A stretch of 31,794 nt of DNA from Pseudomonadota bacterium (lineage in GTDB: Bacteria > Myxococcota > Polyangia > Polyangiales > Polyangiaceae), in contig JAEZYO010000288.1 of the NCBI GenBank assembly GCA_023419055.1, positions 1-31,794 on the forward strand, in the 5' to 3' direction. Position numbers and translations under genes: made by a program. Below, piece by piece: positions 7,701-18,410 of this stretch (positions within the stretch are counted from its first letter, which is position 1; the number at the start of each line of letters is the position of its first letter). The notes below the pieces were generated by a model. It had not been told where the DNA came from, ran no database searches, and was given only the letters and a program-made list of their open reading frames with translations.

Positions 7701-7967
7701 TCAGCCGAAGCGCTTGAGGCTGCGAGCGCGCGCCTTCTCCGCCTCTTCTTCCCGGTTCTTGGGCGGCGCGGTGGTCTCGAGCGAGTCCACGAGCAGACGG
7801 GTCGCGCGCGTGATCTCTTCCACCGCGCGCTCGAAGGACTCGAGATTTTTTCCGCTCGGCTGGCGTGTTCCACTCACCTTGCGGACGTACTGGAGCGCTG
7901 CGGCGCGGACCTCTTCGTCCGTAGCGGGCGGCTCGAAGTTGAAGAGCGGCCTGATGTTCCTGCACAT
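7701..7967 (-). CDS. DUF2277 family protein
   Basis: The 88-residue sequence is a full-length DUF2277 protein: MCRNIRPLFNFEPPATDEEV at the start, AALQYVRKVSG in the middle, and TTAPPKNREEEAEKAR before the KRFG end. The family is small, cytoplasmic and uncharacterised; the invariant MCRNI start confirms the ATG. AAGG lies seven bases before the ATG but falls within a predicted hairpin (7974-7995), which may limit translation. Confidence 0.95.
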   Translation of the reverse strand: MCRNIRPLFNFEPPATDEEVRAAALQYVRKVSGTRQPSGKNLESFERAVEEITRATRLLVDSLETTAPPKNREEEAEKARARSLKRFG

Positions 7968-7973
7968 GGCGGA

Positions 7974-7995
7974 ACCTTACCGCCTTTCGGAAGGT
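7974..7995 (-). promoter_or_regulatory. Hairpin covering the DUF2277 ribosome-binding site
   Basis: On the minus strand ACCTTCCG pairs with CGG-T-AAGGT (8 bp, one bulged base, 5-nt loop). The AAGG Shine-Dalgarno of the DUF2277 gene lies in the 3' arm, seven bases from the ATG, so the structure could mask the ribosome-binding site. Confidence 0.4.
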
Positions 7996-8152
7996 GAGCA
8001 GCTTTGCCGCGAGGATCCCGCTCCTGCAGCGCGACGTTGCAGGCCTCTTTCCGGCCTCTCGACGCGCTCGCTCGGCGAGCCGGCGCTCGACGGGAGGCCG
8101 TGAAGTGCGGCCTTCCCCGGTGCGGTGCGAGCACGTAACCTTCGAAGGAGAG

Positions 8153-8584
8153 ATGGGTACGAAGTCCTTCGTGGCTCGGAAGGTGGGCAACATCGTGGTG
8201 TACGTGCATGCCGAGGCAGCGCCGACGGACGCGGAGTGGGAGGCCGGCCTGACCTTCTTCAAGGATGCGCGCGACGTGTCGCGACTCAGCGCGCTCGTGT
8301 ACACGCACGGGGGCGCACCGAACGCGTCGCAACGAGCGCGTCTGAACGCGGTGCTCGGCTCCGCCAAGGTTCGCATCGGAGTGCTCACGTCTTCCGCCGC
8401 GGCGCGCGCGGCCGGCGTGGCGGTGCGCTGGTTCAACCCGGAGCTCTCGATCTTCGGTCCCGACGACCTCGAGGCCGCGCTCGAGCACGTCCGCGCGCCG
8501 GTCGAGCAGCGCGGCGAGCTGAAGCGTGCCCTGAGCGATCTCAAGAACGAGCTCTCGCTCGATCGGAAAGAGGCGCGCTCATGA
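8153..8584 (+). CDS. Unidentified small soluble protein, possibly SpoIIAA/STAS-like
   Basis: The ATG at 8153 has GAAGGAG just upstream and gives 143 residues beginning MGTKSFVARKVGNIVVYVHA. No signal peptide or membrane segment is seen. The alternation of strands and helices (NIVVYVH, EWEAGLTFFKDA, LSALVYTHGGAPNASQRARL, VRIGVLTSSAAARAAG, then a C-terminal charged helix) resembles SpoIIAA/STAS-type folds, in which a short effect-on-others domain is common, but there is no decisive motif and I do not claim one. Its stop overlaps the next start as ATGA (8581-8584), so the two genes are translated from one message, although one product is cytoplasmic and the other exported. Confidence 0.85.
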   Translation: MGTKSFVARKVGNIVVYVHAEAAPTDAEWEAGLTFFKDARDVSRLSALVYTHGGAPNASQRARLNAVLGSAKVRIGVLTSSAAARAAGVAVRWFNPELSIFGPDDLEAALEHVRAPVEQRGELKRALSDLKNELSLDRKEARS

Positions 8585-8982
8585 AGCGCCTGGTGGCCCT
8601 GGCCGCGCTCGGCGCGGCGCTCGGGCTTTTGGCCTGTGGTGACGACGACGCGGACGGGACGGGCTCGGGCGGGTCCTCGAACGGGGGGAGCGGTGGAGCC
8701 TCGAACGGTGGAGCCTCGAGCGGCGAAGGTGGAGCCCCGAACGACGACACGCTCTGCAGCCGTGGCTGCGTCGAGACGCTCGCAGCCGAGTGCCAGAACG
8801 GTCCGACCAGCCAAGCGGAATGCGAGTCCGACTGCGAGGCGCTCGCGGCGGGGTCGTGTGGTACCGAGTACCGCGCCTTCCAGGAGTGCGCCGAGGGCGA
8901 GGCCATCAGCTGCAGCGCATCGGGTCTGCCGACCGTGGCGGCCTGCTCCGAAGAGCAGCAAGCCTTCATCGAGTGCCTCTGA
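8581..8982 (+). CDS. Small Cys-rich lipoprotein
   Basis: The 133-residue product starts with a lipoprotein signal (MKRLVALAALGAALGLLAC; lipobox LLAC, lipidated Cys at 19). It is followed by an acidic patch, a Gly/Ser/Asn linker of about 30 residues, and a C-terminal domain with eight or more cysteines (CSRGC, AECQNG, CESDCEALAAGSCG, FQECAEG, CSASG, AACSEEQQ, IECL) that probably form disulfides. Such linker plus Cys-cluster lipoproteins are abundant in myxobacterial envelopes and have no assigned role. Its start overlaps the preceding stop. Confidence 0.9.
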   Translation: MKRLVALAALGAALGLLACGDDDADGTGSGGSSNGGSGGASNGGASSGEGGAPNDDTLCSRGCVETLAAECQNGPTSQAECESDCEALAAGSCGTEYRAFQECAEGEAISCSASGLPTVAACSEEQQAFIECL

Positions 8983-9098
8983 GCGGACGCCGGAGCGAGC
9001 GCGCGCGCTTCGGTAAGTGTTGTCGCACAGTGTGCGCATTTGTTGGCCTGTTCGGTTCGGCCGGGCGAATCTGCGCGCAGCCGAAAGCAGCGAACGCC

Positions 9099-9803
9099 AT
9101 GCAAAATAGCCCGCTCCCCGCCAGCGTTTTCAGGTCGCAGCCCCCGCCCCTCTGGTACGTCACCAACGGCGAGCTCACGGTCGGGCCCGTCGTCACGGGG
9201 CTCCTCTTGAAGGGGGTCGAGTACGGGCGCGTGCCCGACTACTGCCACGTGCGGTCCATGCGCGGCGACTGGCGCAAGCTCGAGTCCGTGCGCGAGATCG
9301 CGGCTCTGAACAGCAAGGTCGGGCCGGCTCCCAAAGGGTTCGACCTCTTGACCGAGCTCGCGCGTCCGATCGAGCGCATCAAGGACGAGGACGAGCTCTG
9401 CCACGACGTCACCGCGCTCGCCATCATCGCGACCGGCGCCGAGAGCGCGATGCTGCACTACCGCGGACGCTTCGCGCGCTCGCTCGTCACCCGTTCGGTG
9501 GTGGGCCCGATGTCCAGCGAGCGCCTCGGGCATTGCTTGCCCGAGACTGACTTGGTCTTGAAATCGGCGAGGATGGGCCGGCCCGTCATGGGGCCTCCTT
9601 ACGGCCCCGCCGAAGACGCGCTCTCGATCCGCTTCGCGACGAGCGAGGGCGGCGTCGGCGGCGCGGCCATGGTGCCGATCTTCATCGGCAGCACGCTCAC
9701 GGCGATGCTCGAGCTCTCGCGCCCTGGCCACGCCTTCCGGCGCTGCGACCTCCAGCGCGCCGAGCGCATCGTGCAACGCGCCTTGATCCAGCGCGCTAAC
9801 TGA
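9099..9803 (+). CDS. GYF-like plus GAF-like domain protein
   Basis: The 234-residue soluble protein opens with a GYF_2-like module (about 17-65; PPPLWYVTNGELTVGPV with the W-Y and GP landmarks, closing at DWRKLESV). A GAF-like domain follows (about 85-232: LTELARPIERIKDEDELCHD, then VTALAIIATGAESAMLHYRG, VPIFIGSTLTAMLELSRPG). It has no kinase or output domain, so it may act as a small adaptor or ligand sensor. No metal or haem motif is seen. The upstream gap (8983-9098) holds the palindrome CGCACA-G-TGTGCG at 9024-9036, a possible operator. The gene ends 18 bp from the convergent hybrid kinase. Confidence 0.8.
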   Translation: MQNSPLPASVFRSQPPPLWYVTNGELTVGPVVTGLLLKGVEYGRVPDYCHVRSMRGDWRKLESVREIAALNSKVGPAPKGFDLLTELARPIERIKDEDELCHDVTALAIIATGAESAMLHYRGRFARSLVTRSVVGPMSSERLGHCLPETDLVLKSARMGRPVMGPPYGPAEDALSIRFATSEGGVGGAAMVPIFIGSTLTAMLELSRPGHAFRRCDLQRAERIVQRALIQRAN

Positions 9804-9821
9804 GGCCGGCCAAGGCTCGTT

Positions 9822-12335
<2,514 letters not shown>

Positions 12336-12387
12336 AGAGCGCTCTATGCCCCAGCGAGTGGCCAGCCGCTACCGACCGGAACGGTTC

Positions 12388-12418
12388 AAAAATGCCTCAC
12401 CCCCGGGTGTGGCATTTT
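12388..12418 (-). terminator. Intrinsic terminator between two kinase genes
   Basis: AAAATGCCTCACCC (12389-12402) is nearly a perfect inverted repeat of GGGTGTGGCATTTT (12405-12418), 14 bp with one T-T mismatch. Read on the minus strand it ends in five T (12392-12388). It lies 45 bp after the stop of the kinase at 12463 and 53 bp before the start of the next, so transcription of the second kinase probably begins anew. Confidence 0.8.
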
Positions 12419-12462
12419 CGCCGAGGGCGCTGGCGCTCGGTCCGCTCGGGGACGAAGCCCGC

Positions 12463-14603
12463 CTACTTGGCTGCAGGAAAATAGGCTTCGAAGGTGCTCC
12501 CCGCTCCCGGAGTGCTCTGAACCATGATCGCGCCTTCGTGACGCTGGAGGATGCCGAGCACCACGGCAAGCCCGAGCCCGCTGCCCTTCCCGGGCTCCTT
12601 GGTCGTGAAGAACGGGTCGAAAATCTGGCGCTGCGTTTCAGGGTCCATCCCGATCCCGGTGTCGGCGACCGTCAGGCGCGCGTACACACCCGGCTTGAGC
12701 GGACCACGCTCACTCTCGAGGCTGACGCGATCCGCGCCGACGGTGACCGTGCCGCCCCCGGGCATGGCGTGGGTGGCGTTCGTGACCAGGTTCATCACGA
12801 CCTGGTGCACCTCGGTCGCGTCGGCCAAGACTTCGGGTGCGTCCTCGGCGAAGCTCGTACGAACGGTGACCGCGGGCGGCAGCGAGGTGCGGAGCAGCCC
12901 GAGCGCGCGGGCGATCACGCGCTCCAGGCGCACGCGCTCCCGCTTTCGAGGCTGACGGCTGCTGAAAGCGAGGATCTGGCGCACCAGCTCCGCGCCGCGC
13001 GCGCTCGCTTCGGCGACCATCGAGAGCGCCTCGTGGATTTGCGGCATCGATTCGGCTTCTTCGAGCGCCTCGTCGACGTTGCAGCGGATCGCCGTGAGGA
13101 TGTTGTTGAAGTCGTGGGCGATGCCGCTCGCGAGCGTACCGAGGCTCTCGAGGCGCTGCGCTCGCTCCACCTGGAGCTCGAGCTGGCGCCGATCCGTGAC
13201 GTTGGTGTTGACCGAGAACACGGACTTGGGGCGACCGTGCTCGTCTTTCAGCAAGGTCCAGCTCGCCTGCACCACGACCGGCCGCCCCGCTCGATCTCGC
13301 TGGACGAGCTCGCCCTCCCACGAGCCCGTTTCGTAGAGCACCTTCTCCGCTGCCTCGAACGAGCTCGAGGCGTCGCTGAGCTTCGAGAAGTCGTGGCCGA
13401 CGACCTCGTCGCGGCGATAGCCGTAGAGCCGCTCGGCGCCCTTGTTGAAGTAGTGCACGCGGTGCTCGATGTCCCAGACCAGAATCGCGTCGTTGGCCTG
13501 GTCGAGCAGCGCCGCCTGCGCGGCGATGCGCTGGAGCGCGAGCTCGCGCTCGGTGATGTCGTGGACCGTTCCGACCAGGTTGGTGCAGCCGTTCAGCCCG
13601 AAGATGGGCGTGATGGAGACCTCGCCGTACCTCAAGCCGGATGGATAAGGGGTGACCTCGCGCCAGCGCACGGTCCGGTGCTCGGCGATGGCCCGCGCGT
13701 AGTTCGCGAGGACCTCGTCGAGCGAGGGTGGCGGGATCACCTGCTCGACCAGATGCCCGATGACGGCGGATTCGGCGAGCCCGGTGGCCGTGCAGAAGGC
13801 CGGGTTCACCGACAAGAAGCGGTACTTTCCGGCCCTTCCACGCCGATGTAGAAGATGACGTCCGTGACCGCGTTGTGGACCAGCGCGCGCAACCGCTCGC
13901 TCGCGCGCAGGGCGCCCTCCGAGGTGGCGCGTTCGATCGCGATCGACGCGATGTGGGTTGCTCGCTCCACCCAGTGGACTTCGCGTTCGTTCGGGCCGCG
14001 AGCCTCGCGAAAGTACATCGCGAACGTGCCGAGCACGGAGCCGGCGGAGGAGAGGATGGGCGTGGACCAGCAAGCTCGGAGCCCGGAGGGCAACGCGAAG
14101 CCGCGGTAGTCGACCCAGGCGGGGTGCGTGGCGATGTCCTCGACGATCACGCGCTCGGCGCGGAAGGCCGCCGTGCCGCAGGAGCCCGCGCTCGGACCGA
14201 TGCGCGAGCCCTCGATGGCGCGCACGAACGCGTGCGGGAGGCTCGGGGCCGCGCCGGTCGTCAACGTCTGCCGCTCAGCGTCCAACAAAAGGACGGAGCA
14301 AAGCATGCCCGGGGCTTGGGCCTCGATCAGCCGTACGATCGCTTCGAGCTGCGCGGCGAGCGGGGCGCCCCTCGCGATGAGCTCCAGCACCTCTCGCTGG
14401 CCGCGCTCGAAAGCGTGCTCGCGCAGGAGCTCCGGAGAGCAGGTCACGAGCGCGAAGCGTTGCTCGCGGACGGCGTCGACCCAACCGGTCGAGTCGACGC
14501 GCTCCGTCGCTAGGCGAGTGCCGTCGGAACGCTGCAACGTGATCGTTCCAGCGGCTTCGAGGTCGGGCCCCTCGATCAGGAGCACGCGATCGCTTCCCTC
14601 CAT
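12463..14603 (-). pseudogene. GAF-PAS-PAS sensor histidine kinase disrupted by a frameshift
   Basis: From ATG 14603 the first frame codes for a short N-terminal region, a GAF domain (about 70-228; GTAAFRAERVIVEDIATHPA) and the first strand of a PAS domain, stopping at TGA 13806. One frame over, the same PAS domain continues as KYRFLSVNPAFCTATG, followed by a second PAS (about 365-480), HisKA with GIAHDFNNILTAI (His about residue 497) and HATPase_c ([29 protein letters not shown]) to TAG 12463. Adding one base near 13825-13838, at the AAA or GGG run, restores a single 713-residue protein (FYIGVEGPE joined to KYRFL). This is a soluble NtrB/PAS-type kinase without a receiver. A kinase split at its first PAS would lose ligand sensing, so it is either a pseudogene or a base-calling error. 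Confidence 0.8.
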
Positions 14604-14631
14604 GAGGGATCCATAACCGACGCGCTCGGTC

Positions 14632-14663
14632 GGGGCGAGCCTCTCTGGCGAGAAACTCGCCCC
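14632..14663 (-). repeat. GC-rich inverted repeat after the Cys-rich lipoprotein gene
   Basis: GGGGCGAG (14632-14639) and CTCGCCCC (14656-14663) form a perfect 8-bp stem around a 16-nt loop, 31 bp after the stop of the lipoprotein gene. There is no T-run, so it may be a weak terminator, an mRNA 3'-end structure, or an operator for the kinase starting at 14603. Confidence 0.45.
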
Positions 14664-14693
14664 AACCCCCGAGATGGTTCTACCCGGCGCGGC

Positions 14694-15581
14694 TTACCTG
14701 GGCTCCTGGCTGTCGTCGCAGTGGCCCGGACCAGTGTCGCCCTGATTGAAGTCGTCGAGCTCCCCCGTGAGCGGGCTGCTCGTGGCCGGGGCGATGTAAC
14801 CCGAACCGAACGGCGGCACGACCATGGAGCCGATCAGCGCGTCCGCTTCCTCGATGGCGTCGTCCACGTCGCTGTCGTCGGCGCCGCTCAAGACGTTGAG
14901 CTTCGCCGCGATCAGCTGGTGCGCGAGCGACACCAAGCCGTTGCCGCGCACCGGGGTCTTGAGGATCGTGATCAGCTGCGCCTTCGTGTAGCTGACCGAG
15001 CCGAGGATGAGACCTCCGACGGGCCAGGCGTCCGGGTGGTTCTTCCAGAAGCCCTGGGTCAGCGTGCAGCCCTTGTCCTCCTTGCAATCCTTGGTCGAGC
15101 CCTTGACCTCGCAGGAGTACTCGCTCTCGCAGCACTCGTAGCTCGCCTCAGCGCGTCCCCGCACCTTGATCTCAGTGCCGCATTCGAGCTTCTTGCAGTC
15201 TTCGCACGCTCCGCATTCCTGCGGCAGGTCGCCGATGGACACCGTGACGCATTGGTTCGGGTAGAGCGGCTCCGGGAACGACGCGCTGCACTCCGACCCC
15301 GAGCAGACGTAGCCGTAGGTGCTGAAGTCCCCAAACGTGCTCCACTGCAACGAGAACCCCGCGGGCGCGCCGCTCGGCCCCGCGCAGACCTCCACGTCGA
15401 CGGTCGAGTGTGTCGACCCGACAACATTGACCGTGACCGGATCGAGCACGCAAGCCGGATCCTTCGCTTCGAGCGCGGACGCGCTCTGCGCCTCCGCCCC
15501 ATCCTCCACCGAGCAGGCCATCAACAGGGCCGGAACGACGGACAACGCGAACCATGAATTCGTTGAACCAAATGACTTCAC
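14694..15581 (-). CDS. Cys-rich lipoprotein with a TQGFWKNHPDAWP module
   Basis: The start is GTG 15581, chosen because CAGGAGG lies seven bases upstream and it opens a lipoprotein signal (MKSFGSTNSWFALSVVPALL, lipobox LLMAC, lipidated Cys about 23). An N-terminal region (about 40-120) looks like a beta-sandwich (VNVVGSTHSTVDVEVC). A dense cysteine segment (about 122-172) follows, then a helical module at about 173-260 opening CTLTQGFWKNHPDAWPV and containing YTKAQLITILKTPV and HQLIAAKLNVLSGA. That module recurs in surface proteins of several bacterial groups; I do not know a confirmed function. The 295-residue protein is presumably outer-surface or periplasmic. Its upstream region contains an inverted repeat (15610-15636). 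Confidence 0.9.
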   Translation of the reverse strand: MKSFGSTNSWFALSVVPALLMACSVEDGAEAQSASALEAKDPACVLDPVTVNVVGSTHSTVDVEVCAGPSGAPAGFSLQWSTFGDFSTYGYVCSGSECSASFPEPLYPNQCVTVSIGDLPQECGACEDCKKLECGTEIKVRGRAEASYECCESEYSCEVKGSTKDCKEDKGCTLTQGFWKNHPDAWPVGGLILGSVSYTKAQLITILKTPVRGNGLVSLAHQLIAAKLNVLSGADDSDVDDAIEEADALIGSMVVPPFGSGYIAPATSSPLTGELDDFNQGDTGPGHCDDSQEPR

Positions 15582-15609
15582 GTGAGACCTCCTGAGAGAC
15601 GGCGCGGAC

Positions 15610-15636
15610 GTGGTGCAACGTGTGTGCCCGCACCAC
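15610..15636 (-). promoter_or_regulatory. Candidate operator upstream of the Cys-rich lipoprotein gene
   Basis: GTGGTGC (15610-15616) and GCACCAC (15630-15636) are perfect 7-bp inverted half-sites separated by 13 bp, centred about 42 bp upstream of the GTG start. The symmetry and placement suit a dimeric regulator, but no regulator gene is nearby. Confidence 0.35.
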
Positions 15637-15668
15637 ACGCCGCGCGCGAACCCTCCCGCTGCCGCGCG

Positions 15669-15710
15669 GAGTGCAGGACTTTGCGCAAGGCCGTGGCGGC
15701 TCCTGCACTC
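15669..15710 (-). repeat. Inverted repeat just after the second hybrid kinase gene
   Basis: GAGTGCAGGA (15669-15678) and TCCTGCACTC (15701-15710) form a perfect 10-bp stem starting 12 bp past the stop at 15722. The 22-nt loop holds the palindrome TTGCGCAA (15681-15688). No T-run follows; it may be a U-less terminator or part of the promoter region of the lipoprotein gene. Confidence 0.5.
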
Positions 15711-15721
15711 GGGAAAAGCGC

Positions 15722-18232
15722 TCAGTTCAACTCGAGGTCGCTCTTCGCGCTCGCGAGCGCGAGCACCTCTTCGATCGGAACGGGTTTGACCAGGTGTCGG
15801 TCGAAGCCGGCGCTCTCGGAGCGCTCGCGATCAGCCTTTTGACCGTAGCCAGTCACCGCGACCAGAGTCAGCGCGCGGGCGGGATTGTTTTCACGCAGGC
15901 GCCGCGCGAGCTCGTAGCCGTCCATGACCGGCAACCCGATGTCGAGGAACGCGAGCGCGGGGCAAAACTCGGCGCAGAGGGTGAGCGCCGAAGGTGCGTC
16001 GTACGCGACGCGCACGTCGTGCCCGAACGCTATCAGGGCCTGCGCCAGGGTGTCGGCGGCGTCGCGATTGTCGTCCACGACCAGCACGCGGCGGGGCCCG
16101 CCGGAGGCGCGCGGATCCGCAGGCGCTGCGCCATCTTGCGCGGCCTCCTGAGCGTCGAGCGAAAGAGGCAGGCGGAAGGAAAATTCGCTCCCTTCGCCGG
16201 GACCCGGGCTCCGCGCGTCCACCGCCCCACCGTGCAGCTCCACCAGGCTCTTCACGATCGAGAGCCCGAGCCCGAGCCCGCCTTCGGAGCGCTCGAGCGT
16301 CCTGCGCCCTTGAACGAAGAGGTCGAAGACGCCGGGCAGGAGATCGGGCGCGATGCCCATGCCCTGATCGATCACCTTGACCACCACGCTGTCGGCGTGG
16401 CGCTCGGTGTGCACGCGGATCCGAGTGCCGGGGTCGCTGTATTTCGCGGCGTTGGCGAGCAGGTTCCCGACCACCTGCGAGATGCGATCCGGATCGACGT
16501 ACACGAGCGAGACTCCGCCGCTGCCCGTGCGTTCGACGCGATGCCGGCGCTGCTCGATCAAGGGGCTCACGACCTCGAGCGCCGTCGAGATGACGCTGTC
16601 GACCTCGATCCGGCGCCGCCGGAGCTCGACGCGCCCGTTGGCGATCCGGGAGACGTCGAGCAGGTCGTCGACCAGGCGCACCATGTGATTGACCTGGCGG
16701 CGGATGACCTCGCGCTCTCGCCCGGAGTCGTTCGGAGCTTTGAGCTCCATCAGGTGCAGCGACGTCAATATCGGCGAGAGCGGGTTCCGGAGCTCGTGGC
16801 CGAGCATGGCGAGGAACTCGTCCTTCGCGCGGCTCGCCGACTCGGCTTGCTCTCGCGCGATTTGCTCGGAATCGAAGAGCTTGGCCCTCTCGATGGCCTG
16901 GGCGCACTGCCAGGCGAGCCGCCGCACGCGCTGGCGGGTCGGTGGATCGAAGCGCTCGTCCTCGCCGAAGCTCAGCGCGACCACGCCGAGCGTGCCGCTG
17001 TTGCCTTCGAGCGGCAGCGCCGCCCAGGCGCGCTCATCGCTCGCCTCTTCGCGCGCCGCGAGCGGCAGTCGATGCAGCTCGTCCGCTCTGATGAAGACGC
17101 TCTCTCGGTCACGCACCGCCTCCGCCGCCGGAAAGGGCTCGCTGATGGAGAAGCGGCTCGGGCCCTGGTGCTCCCGGTAGCCGCGCGAAGCCACGGCAAC
17201 GAGCTCGCTCTTGTCGTCCGACAAGAGGAACACGACGCCCGCGGTGGCCCCGAGCGCCTTCAGCCCGACGTCGAGCGTGACGGCCGTCGCCTGCTCCACG
17301 CTGCGCGCTTGCGCGAGCGCGGCGGTGAGCTCGCCGGACGAACGCAAGAAGCGCTCCGCGGCGTCGCGCTTGCGCTCGAGCGCGTCGAGCGAGCGGGCGA
17401 GGAAGAGCACCATGGAGCTCGTGACGACGCCGACGAGCGTCGCGTGGAGCGCGTGGGCCTCACCGTGCGAGAAGTTCGTGGCAGTATGCTCGACGGAGAA
17501 GTAGCCGAGCACGATCGGGCCCGCGATCGTGAGCGGCAGGAGCCGCCTCGCCACGTAGCCGCCCATGGTCGGGCTCGCCGCAGCGCGCATGACCCCGACG
17601 TCCGCTCGCACGCCGAGCAGAGCGAACGCGAGGAGCGCGTCGGTCAGGGCTGCGTAAGGCGAGATGGGGACGACACCCGTGGGTTGGTAGAGGTAGGCGA
17701 TCGAGTACAGGTATCCGACGAGCGCGAACGCGCTGCCTGCGAGCGTCGCGAGCGCGAACGCCTGTCCGAGCCGAATGAGGCGCCTCCCCGAGCGGGTCAC
17801 GCACAGGCCGGCTGCGCCGAGCAGCAAGACGTGCAGCGCCGAGATGGGCGACATGCGATTCGGGTAGCGCGGGGGGGGGCTCGTGAGCTCGGTGGCGAAC
17901 AGCTGATCGATCCCGAGATCGAGCTCGAAGAGGTATTGGAGGAGCGTCAAGAACCCGAGCGCCGACGGAACGCCGAAGCACACGGCTTGCGCGGATGTCG
18001 AGCGCCATCGGAACGTCGCGCCGATCGCTCCGAGCCCGAGCAGCGTCAGCGAAAGCGCGGCGTTGGTCTTGGCGCAGCCCGACGCCACGGCGATCGCCCT
18101 CTCGTCGTTGGAGAGCCAGAAAGTCAGAAAACAGGCGCCGATGACGACGCTCACCGCCGCCGCCGAGACCGCCCAACGCTGAGTCGCGGTCAGGCGGACC
18201 CCGCTCGGAGTCTCCCCGCTCGTGGATCCCAT
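15722..18232 (-). CDS. Membrane hybrid histidine kinase, paralogue of the one at 9822-12335
   Basis: At 836 residues it has the same architecture and nearly the same length as its neighbour: about eight hydrophobic helices in residues 18-278 (PNRMSPISALHVLLLGAAG, then GYLYSIAYLYQPTG), a GAF-like domain (about 295-450), HisKA with H479 (AMLGHELRNP), HATPase_c (NLLANAAKYSD, GMGIAP, GGLGLGL) and a receiver with phospho-Asp D764 and K816 (HLVKPVPIEEV). The kinase core matches the paralogue closely; the membrane and GAF parts have diverged more, suggesting duplication then change of stimulus. There is no DNA-binding output. The start is ATG 18232 with a GGGGGTAG stretch before it. The 178-bp gap upstream shows no clear promoter. 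Confidence 0.96.
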   Translation of the reverse strand: MGSTSGETPSGVRLTATQRWAVSAAAVSVVIGACFLTFWLSNDERAIAVASGCAKTNAALSLTLLGLGAIGATFRWRSTSAQAVCFGVPSALGFLTLLQYLFELDLGIDQLFATELTSPPPRYPNRMSPISALHVLLLGAAGLCVTRSGRRLIRLGQAFALATLAGSAFALVGYLYSIAYLYQPTGVVPISPYAALTDALLAFALLGVRADVGVMRAAASPTMGGYVARRLLPLTIAGPIVLGYFSVEHTATNFSHGEAHALHATLVGVVTSSMVLFLARSLDALERKRDAAERFLRSSGELTAALAQARSVEQATAVTLDVGLKALGATAGVVFLLSDDKSELVAVASRGYREHQGPSRFSISEPFPAAEAVRDRESVFIRADELHRLPLAAREEASDERAWAALPLEGNSGTLGVVALSFGEDERFDPPTRQRVRRLAWQCAQAIERAKLFDSEQIAREQAESASRAKDEFLAMLGHELRNPLSPILTSLHLMELKAPNDSGREREVIRRQVNHMVRLVDDLLDVSRIANGRVELRRRRIEVDSVISTALEVVSPLIEQRRHRVERTGSGGVSLVYVDPDRISQVVGNLLANAAKYSDPGTRIRVHTERHADSVVVKVIDQGMGIAPDLLPGVFDLFVQGRRTLERSEGGLGLGLSIVKSLVELHGGAVDARSPGPGEGSEFSFRLPLSLDAQEAAQDGAAPADPRASGGPRRVLVVDDNRDAADTLAQALIAFGHDVRVAYDAPSALTLCAEFCPALAFLDIGLPVMDGYELARRLRENNPARALTLVAVTGYGQKADRERSESAGFDRHLVKPVPIEEVLALASAKSDLELN

Positions 18233-18410
18233 CTACCCCCAAGGGTATCGGCCACCCCCAGCGCTCGCAATCCGCATAAAGTCGCCCGAGTGCGCAATCA
18301 CCCGCAGCGATCCGCGGCTCGTCGGTCCTAAGCTTCCGGAGTGGAACGCTGCTCGCGCGTGAAGGCGCGCGGTCTCGCAAGTGACGGGGGTGAGCGAGAA
18401 ATGTCGCGCC

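Noticed and set aside
9024..9036. Operator CGCACA-G-TGTGCG as a firm feature
   Set aside because: It is a perfect palindrome but a short one in GC-rich DNA with no second copy or regulator nearby; mentioned only in the neighbouring gene's entry.
15620..18331. Very long plus-strand open frame opposite the second hybrid kinase, and other long antisense frames
   Set aside because: Such frames are produced by the strong third-position GC bias of the real minus-strand genes; their Arg/Glu/His-rich translations show no domains.
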